A stretch of 64,000 nucleotides of DNA from Tetrapyrgos nigripes (GCA_013368315.1 JAACJM010000160.1:62001-126000), one strand, 5' to 3'; positions 10,894-23,690 are shown, numbered from the stretch's first letter. The notes: generated by a model from the sequence alone, not told the origin. Numbers and translations: made by a program.

Positions 10894-13621
10894 CGGTGAA
10901 CGGTACATCGGTACGCTGGGATGGTCATTGGTCGGTCGGTCGTTGGGCGGACGCAGTTGCTGTTGTGTATGATGGAAGTATCTGGGCTCTCGGAGAAATC
11001 ACTAGTCGTCATTTCGGGCATGGCATTTCATTGGACTGACGGATGGTTGACTGGATGATCGTCACGGAGAGATGGAATGGACTGATGCTGTGCATAAACT
11101 ACATTGTGATTGACATGGCGTGTGTACTGTGTGTGTGGGTTGTATTTATTCTCTCTTTTAACGTTGACGTGGGCGATGTTACTACTGATCCGCGGGCTGG
11201 GCTTGGGCTGGACTCGGGGATTTTTGTCACATTCGTGCAGCTGGTGCTGGTGCTAGCGCTGGCCATTCATGTCTTGTCTTACTTGGATGCTGGAATGGAC
11301 AGTTACAGTTCAAGTTACTACACACACACATAGTACTTATTCCTGTCAGACTTTTTCAATTTTCGGCATTTGTTCGCGTAGTACTATGATTACTTTTGGA
11401 GCCATTTTTTCATTGCAATTTGCATGTACATGTATCACTGTCAATCAAATCGAGGTCTTTAGCACTGATGGAGAATCATGATCAGTCGGTATGACAGCTG
11501 GCGAAGGTCGCGGCTCAGCGCTCGAGCAGCTTGAGTGCCTACGAATCTATTGTGTCGCCATAGTTTAGAGAACAACGGAAGACATTCCAGCTGGCGAATA
11601 GCTTGATAGGGTATTGTTACCAAGAGCACTACACGAGCACATACTTAGACTAAGACGTGGCATGAAACTCCATGGCAAAAAAGGAAGATCTAGACACATT
11701 GAGAAGCCCATGAATCAGAGAACAGTGATGTGCATTAATGTGCGGGCCTGCGCTTAAAGCCCTAAGCCCGCCCAAACCAGCTGCAGATCCGAAAAGCCCG
11801 TGCCAAGTACATTACTTCCAAGCCTGATGTATAGGGCCTGGGCTTAGGAGGACCAAGGAAGAATAGCACACTTGATATCAAGCTTACACTTCGAATTCTC
11901 TTTCATATTCAACCTACTGGTATTGGTGGAGTACTAACAGCAACGGAAGAGTCATACTAAAACAGACAAGAAAATTTTCAAAGGAAATGTAAATCATGCA
12001 CTTTCGCACGAGGAGTCCGAGAGGCAAGGGGTCTTCAGTTGGTCTACCTGAGACCAGACCTTGGGGGGGAGGGGGGGTCTGGAGAGACCTTATGACCAAA
12101 AGGTACACCATCACATGAAGGGTGTATAGACATACTTTATGAAGCCATTTGGATCTGAAATGCACAAAACATACTCAGGACCCATAAAAGCCATGTGTAA
12201 TGAGCTTTCTGGCCCGTAACAATGAAATCTCACCTTTAAATGGTATGTAATTCCCACAATCAGTGATGTCACCACTGGTGCCACATCACAAACATTGTCA
12301 GAAAATGATTTGCTACCTCAATATGATAGGTGTCACACAGAATATATCACTAATCCACAGCATCTGTAGGTTAGCAGAGGGCCTATGAGGTAGCCAGGAG
12401 GAAAAATTGATCTGATTTCATGATTTGTAAGCCATATTTATCTTATCACTTACCATTTTTGGGAAGGAGAGGGGGAGGGGGGGGTCAAGCTGGACCTTAT
12501 GACCAAAAAGGAATGTCCGGTCTGGTCATATCATTTTGGAGACCCCTTGCCGAGAGGTGCATAGGAGGGATTTGCAGGCAGATAGACGGATGGACCATGG
12601 TTCACAATAGTATGCAATAATGTGTGAACGAGGAAAGAGTACAATGTCAGAAATGAACATTGAACTACAAGAAATTATCCAAGGACCAAGAGCACTGTAC
12701 CACTGAACTTCTGAAGAGTCTGCTGCTGCGTTTAAGTACTACAAAATGAAAAGACTTGGTTGGGACAGCGACGGAGTTTGAAGGATAAAATAAAAACGAG
12801 CTTGAAATATGCAATACATATCAGAGATAGGCAGAAAGGAGGAGGAGTACTTACATGTCGTGAAAGGAAGGTTCGGGACTGGATATATTTGGCATTTCTA
12901 TATATATGATACCGTAGGAATGGGACAACTCCAAAAGCATCGACTGAGATAAAGCAGTCACCGAGCTGCGAGCTCGTCCTTCCTGGAAGTGGCACTGGAT
13001 GATCCGGGGACAATGATGTACTGTTAACTTACTAGTAGGTAGTATATCGGGATGCCTCCCGGACCCCCTGGTGTATCGTCTCTTGGTCCTAGCCCGGGTA
13101 ATAAACTCCTCCTGTAAGCAACCTATATAAGGAGCCAAACCCCCAGCCAGGCGCAATCCCAGGGTATCAGGCCAAGCCCAAGCCCGAGCCCGCACATCAC
13201 TCCTATCTAAAACCGACAGAGAAACAGCTGCAGTCAGTGGAGGCCGAAAGTCATGGCATTGGCAGCGCGCTGCGCAAAACCCCCCCCCAAAAAAAAACTC
13301 AAAGCTGATGAGTCGACTGAGTCTGAAAAGCAACTTTGTACAATGGACAATTCAAAAGGATAATAAGTAAATAACTGCAATAAGATTAAAGACATATTGA
13401 GGCGTATCTATGTATGTTGTATAGTAGGTATGTCTGTAGGTCTGTAAGTGAGTGAGTAAGAGAGTGAGTGAGTAGATACAGAGTATGTCAGAGTCCCATC
13501 AAAAAAGCCCAAGAAAGACAAATATGTAACGAATGCAAAACATCAACAGAAACGACCGACAAAATACATAGTCAAAACAAAGCACACAAAAAACAGGTCC
13601 TCTCTCTTTCTCTTTCTATGC
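10894..13621. other. Gene-poor interval with degraded repeats
   Basis: No gene is supported. The start is probably the 3' UTR of copy C. Around 11990-12060 and 12460-12560 two G-rich stretches share 'ccttatgaccaaaa' in direct orientation and 'aggcaaggggtct' in inverted orientation, which suggests a decayed TIR element. A segment at about 13004-13115 matches an LTR-like fragment at 50890-50985. Short G/A homopolymers at 13278-13298 and AG-rich runs near 13440-13480 lie just before the 3' end of the KRE6-like gene. Confidence 0.5.
13004..13115 (+). repeat. LTR-like fragment, partner of 50890-50985
   Basis: Both places read 'acaatgatgtac', then after about 30 bp 'gcctcccgga', 'ggtgtatc', 'ttggtcc' and 'agcccgggtaata-actcctcct'. 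The same order and spacing at two sites 38 kb apart indicates a dispersed element, plausibly the end of an LTR retrotransposon. I could not define full LTR boundaries, primer-binding sites or coding remnants. Confidence 0.45.
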
Positions 13622-15756
13622 CTAACAATGCTTCCACATCTTCACCGAATCCACCACCAACGCCCTCTTCTCCATATCGTCCCCTTGCGGCCACGTCCCA
13701 TACCACTTATCCTTCGCCTCTGCAAAACTCTTCATCGCTCCCTGCTGTCCATTCAACCAAGGTTTATCCCCCTGTCCATCCGGGAACCACCCATTCGTCC
13801 CTCCAACCGCTACATTCATGATTAAATAGAAATCTTGATCAAACGGAGCGTTCCACCGAGGGTTTTCACCGTTTGGAAGGGTACCCTTTCCTTGAGAACT
13901 ACCCGTTCCCCCCGAGAGAGGTGACCCATCTCCAGAAGTTCCAAGCCCATCGACAGAACCCCAAGGATCAGAAAGAGCAGTGAGTTGACCATTAAATGGG
14001 TTTCGCACAGTATCGTCAAACCCTCCTTTCAAAAACATAGGTTTATCATCAAACCTATACTCCAACAACGTCCTCAACCGCGTATCCACATAGATCCTTA
14101 ACCAATCTTCTGTCCATTCCAAGACGTACTCGTGGAAGTCGCTACCATAGCTTCTTTGACTTGGTGGACCACGTAATTGAGACCACCAAGAGTAGGCTTT
14201 GGATACACCGTCGAGGAAGAAACCGGAGCCGGGGAAGGGGTTTAAGCCAAAGTGGAGTGAACCTTGGACGTAGTTGGATCCGTGGGCGGTGTAGAGGATG
14301 GAGTTGCCACGGGATTCGACCATGTCGATTTCGCCGGAAGAGGGCCAGGGGCCGTAGGTGTTGTTGACGGGGAGAAGCCAGAGGGCGGGCCAGAGCCAGT
14401 CGCCGGTGGGAAGGCGGGCGCGGATGGAGAGGCGGCCTGTGCGTAGAGAGCCGGTAGGGACGGAGGCGTTGCTGGAGGAAAAACAATGAGAAAAAAGGAC
14501 AAATTGAGGAGTGGTTGGATGTTGGTACTCACCCTTTGAGTCCGGCTAATGCGTTGAGCCTTGTGCTAACTCTAGCACTTTGAACAGGGTTAATGATAGA
14601 CCCTGTTGACTGATTGGCAGTTGCTGAGCATGCGTGGAAGTACGAAGGATAGTCAAAGACCTGAAGTAATCATCATTAGCGTAAGCTCGTGATAGGAAAG
14701 GGCGATATCACTCACCATCCTCTGACCCGTCGGATCCTTAGAGTCCACCACAAACCCTCCATTATCCGCCGTTTGGTTAAACGTGCACCCAGTGATATTA
14801 TAAATATACGGTCCCTCCTGTCCAAACACCTTATCCGTTCCAATCTCCTCCTCCGTCAACGTCGGCATCAAATACAAGAACCCATCTCGCACATACGAGT
14901 TCTTGTCATTCCCCGTCGTCATCTCAAACTGCCCATTCCCACCACCAGCCATGTCGATTTCTCTCCAAAACGTTCCATCCGACCCATCAGATCCAAACAC
15001 TTGAGATTCGTCGTTAAATTCTTCGTCTAGGACGAGACACAGAGGTTGGTTATCCATCCTTCTGAATTTCACGTCTCGATAAGTAAGAATACACTGCATC
15101 GCTCCGATTCCGAAACCGAGGAATAAAAGAAAGTAGACGAGAAACCTCGATATCCGATGTCGAGAAAGCAAACGCGTGCGTGAAGGGTCAGAGAGCCATG
15201 GTTTGGGGACTGTAGGTTGAGCAGAGGGAGTTTTGGCGGATAAGGGAAGGTTGATGATTTTAGACGGAGTTAACGACGGATTGACGTCAAGAAGCTCGGG
15301 AAGGAGAGTGCTTTTCATAATGGGATCGGGTGGTGCACGTTTGGTAAGATTTTGTTGAGAGGATGAGATAGCGACACCGCTAGACATGGGTCTAGAGCCA
15401 TGTGTGGAGAAAGGAAGTGGAGGAGGCATGGGTAGAGGTACAGTGGAATGCATCGGTGAACCCATTGCACTTCCTGGAGTCGAGTATGGAGTGCTCCATC
15501 CGCTATAATTTGTTCCTCCGCCCTGAGAAAAAATAGCAGACGGTACACGCGAATTGGTCACTGCAAACGCAGTAGCATTGGCTAGCGTAGCAGCAACATC
15601 GACTGCGGTAGCCATAGTCGTTGTCGCGGTCTGGGGACGGCTAGAAGGAAGTTGAAGATGATTGGCACTGTCGTCGTGTCGCTCATCGTCCGACGAGTCA
15701 TGGACATGCTTGACACTGGGTGCAGGGGAAGCAAAGGGGTCGGAGGGGACGGACAT
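13622..15756 (-). CDS. KRE6/SKN1-family beta-1,6-glucan synthesis protein (GH16 fold)
   Basis: Exons 15756-14716, 14660-14533 and 14471-13622 encode 672 residues with all phases matching. Residues 1-200 are a Ser/Pro-rich cytoplasmic region. One membrane anchor lies at about 205-230 (ISRFLVYFLLFLGFGIGAMQ), as in this family of type II proteins. The lumenal part begins LCLVLDEEFND and matches SKN1/KRE6-type GH16 domains, with the W-rich GDWLWPALWLLP strand and the catalytic-type motif GEIDMVESRGN near 14320-14340. The C terminus contains YLIMNVAVGGTNGWFPD. The protein acts in the secretory pathway or plasma membrane in assembling cell-wall beta-1,6-glucan. It is the single-copy gene lying between the two opposed family arrays. 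Confidence 0.93.
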
Positions 15757-16197
15757 CGTAGGGCTACGTCCAATACGTCAAATCTTAATTCGTGCATCGG
15801 TGGTGTATTTGTACTGCATCCAAACTGCAGCCCGTCAATTTTTGGATGTCACCCTCCGCTGTGACACGGCCAGGGCCCGGCGAGGAACGAGGAACTCGGA
15901 GACAGGGTAAAGGAAGGGCCGGTGGATAAGATTCGCAATCGGCGACGGAGGAAGGACGGACATCAGTCGAGCTGTCTGTCTGTCATGCGTCCGAACAGGA
16001 GGAAGGTACCAACAAGATCGCGTGAATCAGGGCAGGAACGCGTCGGCTAAACGCCGTTCAAGCGTTAGATAAGCAGTACTTCAACAACGGAAGCGAAGGA
16101 CTTGGTGGAGGCAAGAAAAAAAAAATCACATAGGCGATAGTCTAGTACAAAGTTCATTTTGCTGCTATGTAGTTTGTCCATACGTGTAGGTGTACCC
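15757..16197. other. Intergenic spacer, promoter side of the KRE6-like gene
   Basis: About 440 bp of mostly CG-rich sequence lies between the 5' end of the KRE6-like gene and the 3' region of the next minus-strand gene. It includes an A9 run at 16112-16122. I see no RNA gene or repeat. Confidence 0.4.
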
Positions 16198-16592
16198 TCA
16201 GTGCAGCTGTATAATATCACTCCAATGCGCCGAATCCCTCATGACCAACGTCTCTCTGCGTAACTCCTGCGGCCTCAAGTGCTTGTGGAAACCACTCCCA
16301 AAGCCAGGACCGTACCCGTGTGTATGTCCAAGTCCCATACTTATCCCAGCCGATTCCCTGAACGCCATACTAGTATGGCCCTGACCTAATCCTCGTCGAG
16401 TTCCACCATAGCGGTGATGCCCCTTGCCCTTGAAATCTCCATTCCTAGGTCTAAACACCACTCCCGCATCGACACATTCCATATCAACGTAGTCACGGCT
16501 GGCATCGTCATCTTGATCCACCTTAAAGTCACTACATCCAGCTCCAGCACCCGTATTGACACCGACATTCTCCTTCACATTCTCCTTCTCTT

Positions 16593-19500
16593 TCACACAC
16601 CAGACCCAGTGATCCTCCTCCTCGCCTTTGCAGCACCACACCCAATCCACAACGAATCTCTCGCATTCGTTAGATTGGTTAGACTCACGCCGAGACATAA
16701 GTCGTCGAATTGTTCCAATAAGGCTGAGGCTGAGGCTGAGGGCAAGGGTCCGACCGTCTCGTCTTTTTCTTCCTTTTCGTCTTCCCTAACCATCCTCTCG
16801 ACCTCTTGCTGATGCTGATGCTTATACTCTTCATCCTCCCCCTCCTCAACAACAACATCCAACTCCCGCTTATGCCCATGCCCACTCTCAACCTCAACCT
16901 CAAACCTCAGCTGCTCATCCAACCCTTGAAGCTGCTTATCCAAATCCCACCGTTGTTCGTCTAGACCACCGTGGAGGTGTTTGTGTTTGTGTTTTTTGGG
17001 GGTTGTACATGTATGGCCACCGGCGTCGACAAGTTCAAATTCTTCCTCGGGCACAGAAACAGGCCTTGGTGCATCTCCATCTTCCCCTTCCCCTTCCGTG
17101 GAATTCGTCTCGTCCTCCCCAGAAATACAAACCTCATAACTCTTGTCAACCAACCTAACCCCTGGCTCCCCAGGTTTGGGTTGGACAACCGATACCGCCC
17201 TCTCGACGTCTCGTTCTGAAACACTCATGGAAGTGACGCTGAGGGCGGAGGAACAGGAGGGTTTGTAGGTGTGTTTGTAACTGGCGGAGGTGGAGGTGGG
17301 GTTGGAATGGTGACTGAAGTTCCGGCTGTGGTTGTAGTTAGAGCTGGAATTGGAATTGTGACTGTGATTGCGACTGTGATTGTGGTTGTGGTCGGAGGTG
17401 TAGTTGGAGTTGTTCTGACGCTGAGATTGACGTTGGCCAGTGACCGCACCTGCACCTGCACCTGCGTCGGCTATCGACACCGACACCGACCCCATCCCGA
17501 CACGGCCCATACGTCTGGTACCCATCCTCCCCATGCCCATCCCAGTTCCCATACCAACACCAACACCAACAGTCATTCCACGACCCCTCATATTCCTCAT
17601 CATACTCCTATCCACATTAACATCCCCTATCGCAATCGCACTGTCGTTCACCGGCGTCGCCGAGCACAGGATACTGGGACTCGAACCAGTTCCCATACCA
17701 ACACCAGCACCAGCATCAACAGTCATCCTACGACCCCTCAGATTCCTCATCGTACTCCTATCCACATTAGCATCCCCTATCGCACTGTCGTTCACCGGCG
17801 TCGCCGAGCACAGGATACTGGTACTCAAATCAGACGCTTCGGAATGATGCGCATGCACATCGATACCAGTACCAGTACCAGGATTCACAACAGCATCCAA
17901 CCCATTCGCGACAGATGGCTGAGGCGTGACGTCGACATCTTCTTCTTCTTCAAGGTACGGAAGATGTGCTGAACGGAATGTAGCGGCTGTACAGCTGGGC
18001 GGGAGACTTCCTTCTTCTCCTCCGTCTCCGTCTCCTTCTCCTTCCTCTTCCTCTTCACCTTCACCTTCCCCAGCTACTTCTGGCGCTCGCTGCCCAGATA
18101 GTTGCACCGTCCGATCCGTAACGAAGGAATACACTGAAGGCTGCGAGTCCACCGTCACAGCATCTGCATCCACGTCCACTTCCGTCTCGGTGCCAGTGTC
18201 AGCTTCAGTCTCAAGACCATCACCATAACCATTCACAGACACCGACCCACACGCAGACGCAGACGCAGACGCAGACACAGACATAGACTCACGACCAGAA
18301 ACAGATCCACACCCAGACCTCGTGGATCCACCGTCCATGTCCATGTCTATATCCGTTTCGAATCCGTAATACCCATCGGTATCGAAGCCTCCATACTCGT
18401 CATCCGCTTCGGCATCAACGTCGGTGATGAAACCTGGGTCGCCGAGGGCGAGGGAAGGGTGAAGACGGAAAGCGTTATTGTGGCCGTTGGCGTTGATGGG
18501 AAGCGAAGAATGACTGTGAGGGCCCAAGGCAGCGTGAGGTGTCCTGGGAGTTATAGGTCCTAGAGTTGATGGTGTAGAACACGCAGAGAAAGGTCTTGAA
18601 TCAGGTATAGACAACGCTAGCGAAGCACTTCTTGACTGAGATTGATATTGTCCTTGTTCTTCACCTTCATCTTGTTCTTCATCTTCATCTTCCTCAGTCA
18701 AAACATCCATCCCCCCAAACGACTTGTCTGTATCCCTCTTAATCCTCGCCCTTACACGAGCTGCTCCCTGTTTTTCTTCGTCCAACTGTACATCACCAAA
18801 GACCTTGCGAACGACCGATACGGGATCTTCTTGGGACGTAGCTTCATGTAGCTGAATCTTCGTCTGAAGGTGTCTCTTCGAAGACGTAGAAATCCTCGCT
18901 GCATTGCGTTTATAGCTGATACTGGGGTCATGCTTGAGATAGGAGAGTGGACTGACAGGGCTTGTACGTTGACGGTGTGAGTGAAGATGAGGATTGGGAG
19001 GTTGTGGTTGTTGAGAACCTCGGCGACCTGGACCGAGCGAGGATCCACGACTGTTGATTGAGGATATAGACACCGAAGCGGCGATGATAGACATATCCTT
19101 ATCCCAGATGAGAGGGCTTTGCTTGCGATGACGGTTGCGGCATCGAGAGGAGGTAGAGACAGAACCACCAGAATAGGATGATAATGAACGATTTGTCTTG
19201 GGCGTGGATGGGCTTGAGTGACCTGAAGGTGCAGCTGAGGCTGTTGAGGGTGGTTTACGATGTGAACTGCCAAAATCACGACTGTATAGTAAAGCCTCGG
19301 CGTTTTGGTGTTGATTGTGCAGTGACGGAAACACGGGTGCTCTAGAAGCAACAATAGGACTAGAAGGAACAGCGTGCGTAGAGGGCGGATGCCCTGAAGG
19401 AGTCTTGGCGGGGTTGTAGCGAAAAGTGTTTAGAGCGAAAGTATGGTCATGAGGACTTGGCGGCGGTACTGGCGTCATTGGACTCGGTGAAGCCATCAGA

Positions 19501-19744
19501 GGTTCATTTTTGAGGATAGACCCTGTACAGAGGATCGTTTTGTTAGGATATAGAAAGGCGAGCTCGCATAGGACGCACCAGTCATGATATGGCTGCTGTT
19601 GTTTGGATTGGAGCCACATTCGAGATCAATTGGGTAAGGCGTTAGAGTTGCTTGCCTGCGGGGTTTTCTCGTAGATAGTGAACCAAAAATGAGCGTGTAG
19701 ATGTAGGTAAAGAACGTGTAGATGTTGTGCCAGAAGCTAGCCAT
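16593..19744 (-). CDS. Large low-complexity Ser/Gly/Asp-rich protein, unknown
   Basis: Two exons, 19744-19579 and 19522-16593, join in phase to give 1031 residues. The N terminus MASFWHNIYTFFTYIYTLIF is hydrophobic and aromatic and could be a membrane or membrane-surface anchor. It is followed by a long disordered region of SPSTP-type linkers, a basic conserved-looking stretch (SISYKRNAARISTSSKRHLQ...VVRKVFGDVQLDEEKQGAARVRARIKR), then Asp/Glu- and Gly/Val/Met-rich repeats. An internal duplication of about 120-130 bp lies at 17560-17690 and 17700-17830 (ILCSATPVNDSAI). The C terminus is uncertain: a GTGAGT near 16690 could splice into another frame that stays open to 16198. I do not recognise the family. 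Confidence 0.7.
17560..17830 (-). repeat. Tandem duplication inside the low-complexity gene
   Basis: Two adjacent units of roughly 125 bp each encode 'SILCSATPVNDSAI...DVNVDRSMMRN(M/L)RGR', followed by Gly/Val/Met-rich residues. The nucleotide identity is high ('gtcgttcaccggcgtcgccgagcacaggatactgg'-type agreement in both), so the duplication is recent relative to the rest of the gene. Confidence 0.85.
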
Positions 19745-20727
19745 GATGGTACAGATGAAGAAGGAACAAAGTCACGTTGTGCGCGCGTCGGCATTTTTAC
19801 CGACGCAGACCGACTTTTCCAATTCTACTGTAGTCGCCTTTGAGAAAAAGGTTGGAACAACGTTCCTCATGTTGTATTGCGAAAGGTTCATAGCACCAGA
19901 CAGGGATTTCTGTGTATTGTACTAAACGACAACCCAAACACACACCCACACTACATTCCTTCATTATCACAGGCACTGACAACCGGAACAGCAACAGCGA
20001 GTGGCCCTTAACCTTCGCTGCATCTTGAAGCAAGCTATCGTGGGTAGCGTCCCACTGTCCACAGGAACCTTGGGGGATGGTAAGCATTGCCCCTGGTAGG
20101 AAAAGAAAGAAAGAAACACGTACCTATAACAGTGCGTAGCGTCGTACACGAGCACACGAACAAATCCAGTATGATGATTTTGTCAGCGAAGAGACATCTG
20201 AAACAACATCAAAAAGAACAGTACCGTATATTGCCTGCCCGTATACGCATTTTGTGAGCAAAGACATACTTCAAACGACACGAAGAAACTTACCTCTATA
20301 GTGCAGGGACTTGCAACATAAAACTACGAACAACCTGGATCTGTGTATAGTAGTTCATGAGCAAAGGCGCGTCAATGAAAGAGAAACTACCTAGTGGGCA
20401 GTTCACAAATCACAACGCGACGTCAGAAAAGATACACCAAAACATGGAACGCGTAAAAGTCACCCAATTCCCCGGAGTATTATCCAACAACTGCAAATAA
20501 GGAGAGCCTCTTTCCAAAAGCGAAGGTACACGAGAACAGGCAAATCCTGAAGGAGGGAGACGCAGGGGTGGGGGGCCAGGAGGGTACTGGTAGCGGACGT
20601 GGACGTCGTAATGGTGGCGGTATGAGTTCACGGAAAGGAAAATCCTGAAAGAAGAATAGTACGATTTTCGATTCATTTTAGGGAGAGGGTCTTGTTATAG
20701 TAGGCGGACAGTTCGACGGAGCATGAT
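19745..20727. other. Spacer without recognised gene
   Basis: Contains the promoter of the low-complexity gene just right of 19744. The short open frames at 19797-20087 and 20410-20676 (minus) lack any homology I recognise and look like chance frames. Confidence 0.4.
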
Positions 20728-21316
20728 TTATGATTTGGCCAGATAAGTTCGACAGCTCCAGACACTTGAAAGAAGAGAGACGAGGAAGAAGGATGGATTA
20801 ATATAATACGTTATGACATCGAGAGGCCAAAACTTTTTCAAAACTGGTTCTTGTCGGATTTCGCTCGTTCTTGCCAGAGCTGAAGCTTGGACAGTCTCAA
20901 GTTGCACAGAGTCTCGAATGACCGGCTGGAGAAATTTGACTGTTGCAGATTGTGACGCCTTCTGAGAGTGGAGTAGCCGCTTTTTTGCATTCTTCATAAG
21001 TCTATAGCAGGGTCTCTGCCCCATGAGGCTGTTCAGCAGGAGGAGGAGGTGAAAAAAGCGCGTCTGTGGCTGTGCCTGCACTTTTTCAGAGGCCGCTGAC
21101 GGACTTAGCCCCTATCCTGCGTCAACGTTTTTGCGACCCGAAGCAGTTTGGATTTCATTAGGAATATCATCGTGTCCTCTCTTCGAGACATATAATGGGT
21201 GATATACCAATACATTCATAGAAAAAATTATAAGTATCCACTCAAGTAAGTAAGTATCGTAAATCCAGAGTCTGTCCAAAGGTCTGTCCAGAATTGGTCC
21301 AGAGGCGCGTAGCATG
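20728..21316 (-). repeat. Duplicated 3' tail of copy D
   Basis: Read on minus, this is the family 3' flank: 'gggtgatatacc', 'catataatgggtgat', 'gcccctatcctgcgtcaacg' and 'tctcaagttgcacagagtctcg'. It matches 6450-6800 in inverted orientation and 26560-26720 in the same orientation. Confidence 0.7.
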
Positions 21317-23007
21317 CTAGTTATTGAACCTACTTGATTGGAATATAGTCCCACCAAACCAACATCTCAGTCGAGAGATGTTCAGAACGACAAATTTAAA
21401 TTCGAGTTGCACCGTAAAGTCCAGCATCTGCAGTGAACCCTCCGAACCCTCACTGTCGTCCCCACCGCTGTTAGAGCGGTGATCGGGAACGGACGAAGGC
21501 GGAACCATGGGTCTGTTCATCTGAGCCATCTCACTGGTCAACATATCCATCCTTGTCTGCATCTCTCTCATCCTAGTAGCCTCCATATCGTCTTGCAATT
21601 TACCCGAGTCGTTCCCATTTTCATCCTGACTTCGTATCTCCGAGTTTATCTGTTGCATTTCTTCTCGAAGAGCGTCTATTTCTCGACGTAAATCCTGTCG
21701 ATGTGGCGGAATCTCTCTCGTCCTAGCCTCCGTATTGCCTGGAGTTTCGTACCCATCTCCATCTTGACCTTGTACCTCCGAGTTTATCTGTTGCATTTCT
21801 TCTCGAAGAGCGTCTCTTTCTCGACGTAAATCCTGTCGATGTGGCAGAATCTCTCCGGTACTAGCCTCCGTATTGCCTGGAGTTTCGTACCCATCTCCAT
21901 CTTGACTTTGTACCTCCGAGTTTATCTGTTGCATGTCTTCTCGAAGAGCGTCTCTTTCTCGGCATAAATCCTGTCGACGGGTGTTTGAGACAGAAAGAGA
22001 TCTCCGTCCTTTGGTGTCCGAGGTCCTTTCTTCATTCTGACTGCCTAAAGTATTTATCATTAGTAATTTATCATTAGTTTTCATTAGAGTCGTACCATGG
22101 AGAGCGTTAGTACTTGTAGAGTCTTGAACATTGAATTGGTCCTGAACTTTAATGAGCCCTTCTTCGTGTTTTCTTTTCCCGTTTTGCCTTCTCCTCCATA
22201 ACCAAAAGCCAAGAAGGATCAAAGCACAAAATGCGATACCGCCAACTACTCCTCCTGCAATGATGGCTTTTGAGTTGGAAGAGTTGGTGTTATTGTTGCT
22301 TGGGGCCGTGGAAGCAGATACAGGACCGGAAGCAGCAACAGAGGGGCCAAGTATGACGGAGGGGGAGGAGGACGTGGAGGGGGAGGAAGACGTGGAGAGG
22401 GAGGAGGACGTGGAGGGGAGGAGGACATGAAGGGGGAGGAGGACGTGGAGCGGTAGGTGGACGTGGAAGGGGAGGTGGATCTGGAGGGGGAAGTAGAGGA
22501 AGTCCAAGCGAGTACAGCTGTGAAGACTTCACTATTGTCGACTAGACGTATCAGGTCGGGATTTGATACGTTTGCCCATACCTTGATCACATATGTCCTG
22601 TTTTCATGTCTATCAAGAGTTCTCTACTCGATGGCAACCACGTCAACGTACACAGGTAAATGAACAATAAATCTCGTCGCTCCAGTACTTGGATCCGGTT
22701 TGAGGACATTCAAGAAATCCGAAGCAGAGTTGTCGAGATCGTTTTCCTGGACTCCAAGCTGTGCGTGAGACAGCAAGAGGGTGAGGTTAAGGTCGTCTTG
22801 GGTCTGGAGAATGCAAGTGGCCTCGGCTGGAACGCCTACTGTGACCGTAGCTGGTACTGTAAGGCTATACCTGGCAGAAACGGGCAAAGAGTAACGAGCG
22901 ACATATCTTGGCAGTTTTCCGAAAAGCTCCTTTCAGTGCTTTTAGAAATCAGGACTCCCAATGATGACTCACATGAAAAATAATGCAATCGGACTTCGAG
23001 GCGTCAT
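21317..23007 (-). pseudogene. Membrane-protein family copy D, stalk frameshift, expanded coiled coil
   Basis: Exons 23007-22973 and 22906-22652 (signal peptide MTPRSPIALFFM and ectodomain VTVGVPAEATC...GATRFIVHLP) are intact. Exon 3 starts at 22609. Within the Ser/Pro stalk near 22400-22430 the frame changes, one base short in a CCTCC-type run. After that the membrane helix (IIAGGVVGGIAFCALILLGF) and basic tail are open. The last exon, from 22044, holds three consecutive coiled-coil units of 46 residues (138 bp). It reads on past the usual C terminus to TAA/TAG at 21317 through unrelated sequence (FKFVVLNISRLRCWFGG). The frameshift sits in a repetitive run, so a sequencing error is possible. 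Confidence 0.7.
21560..21985 (-). repeat. 138-bp tandem repeat encoding coiled-coil units in copy D
   Basis: The landmark 'ctccgagtttatctgttgcat' recurs at about 21637, 21775 and 21913, an exact 138-bp period. Two full units and one partial unit encode RQDLRRERDALREEMQQINS plus a Gly/Asp-rich linker ending in PPH or LPH. The other family copies carry one unit. Confidence 0.92.
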
Positions 23008-23690
23008 TATCAACTTGAGACGAAATTGACTCGCGATCGCAGCGAAAGCTTTAAGGATGGAAGGAGGGAGGAACAAGGAGCTAATGGAAACGGGAATGAC
23101 AGCACTGAGCAGACAACTCCCATATGTACTTATCCATCTATGCTGACAGTGAGGGTATGGACCAACGGAAACGACAATAGCTGAGATACCCCGTTCCATA
23201 TGTACTTATCCATCTATGCATCTTTCATACCACTTTCATATCAAAGTGGCTAAAATCGTGAAACCTAAAAATCAGAATCAGTATGTTCTCCGACATTTGA
23301 TACTATCCAACACTTGAGTTGCTGTTGGCCGGCCTTATTTAAGCATCATGTTCACGAGTCGCTACTATAATTACAACAATCGCGATACTCATGGCCAATG
23401 GCCATCAGTTTTCGATACGAGCTAAGTGCTGAGGGCTGGGGGGAATCGTAGGTATTTCTCCCATGAACGCTTTCGGAATATTCTTCTCACCGGTAGACCT
23501 GGAGGGGCAACAATAAACCTCTGTCAGCGCTCAGTGGCTTGGTAAATAAAAAATACTTTAAAATAAATCCGCACACCGTGACCCTTCCGTACCCGAAAGA
23601 GGACAACAAGTTGCCTGCTGCCGTGATCATTAGGTAGGCAAGTAGAAGAAAAAAAGGTATTAGTGGGTACCGATATCAATAGTACTCAGT
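23008..23690 (-). promoter_or_regulatory. Duplicated upstream block of copy D
   Basis: Gene-free 5' flank shared with F and G, containing 'catatcaaagtggctaaaatcgtgaaacc' and 'ggtagacctggaggggcaac'. The palindrome is mutated here relative to the perfect copies at 28769 and 37648. Confidence 0.5.

Noticed and set aside
11043..11333. Hydrophobic 96-residue frame (MVDWMIVTERW...) as a small membrane protein.
   Set aside because: It lies in what is probably the 3' UTR of copy C, has no upstream promoter context and matches nothing I recognise.
13468..13825. Plus-strand frames overlapping the 3' end of the KRE6-like gene.
   Set aside because: Antisense to conserved GH16 sequence; Ser/Pro-rich text arises from the reverse reading.
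17271..17972. Plus-strand frame of 233 codons opposite the low-complexity gene.
   Set aside because: It is the antisense of repeated Gly/Asn/His codons, with no independent coding signal.
21317..22507. Long minus-strand frame of 396 codons taken as a stand-alone gene.
   Set aside because: Its first part is the shifted stalk of copy D, and it crosses an intron seen in every paralogue. It is part of copy D.
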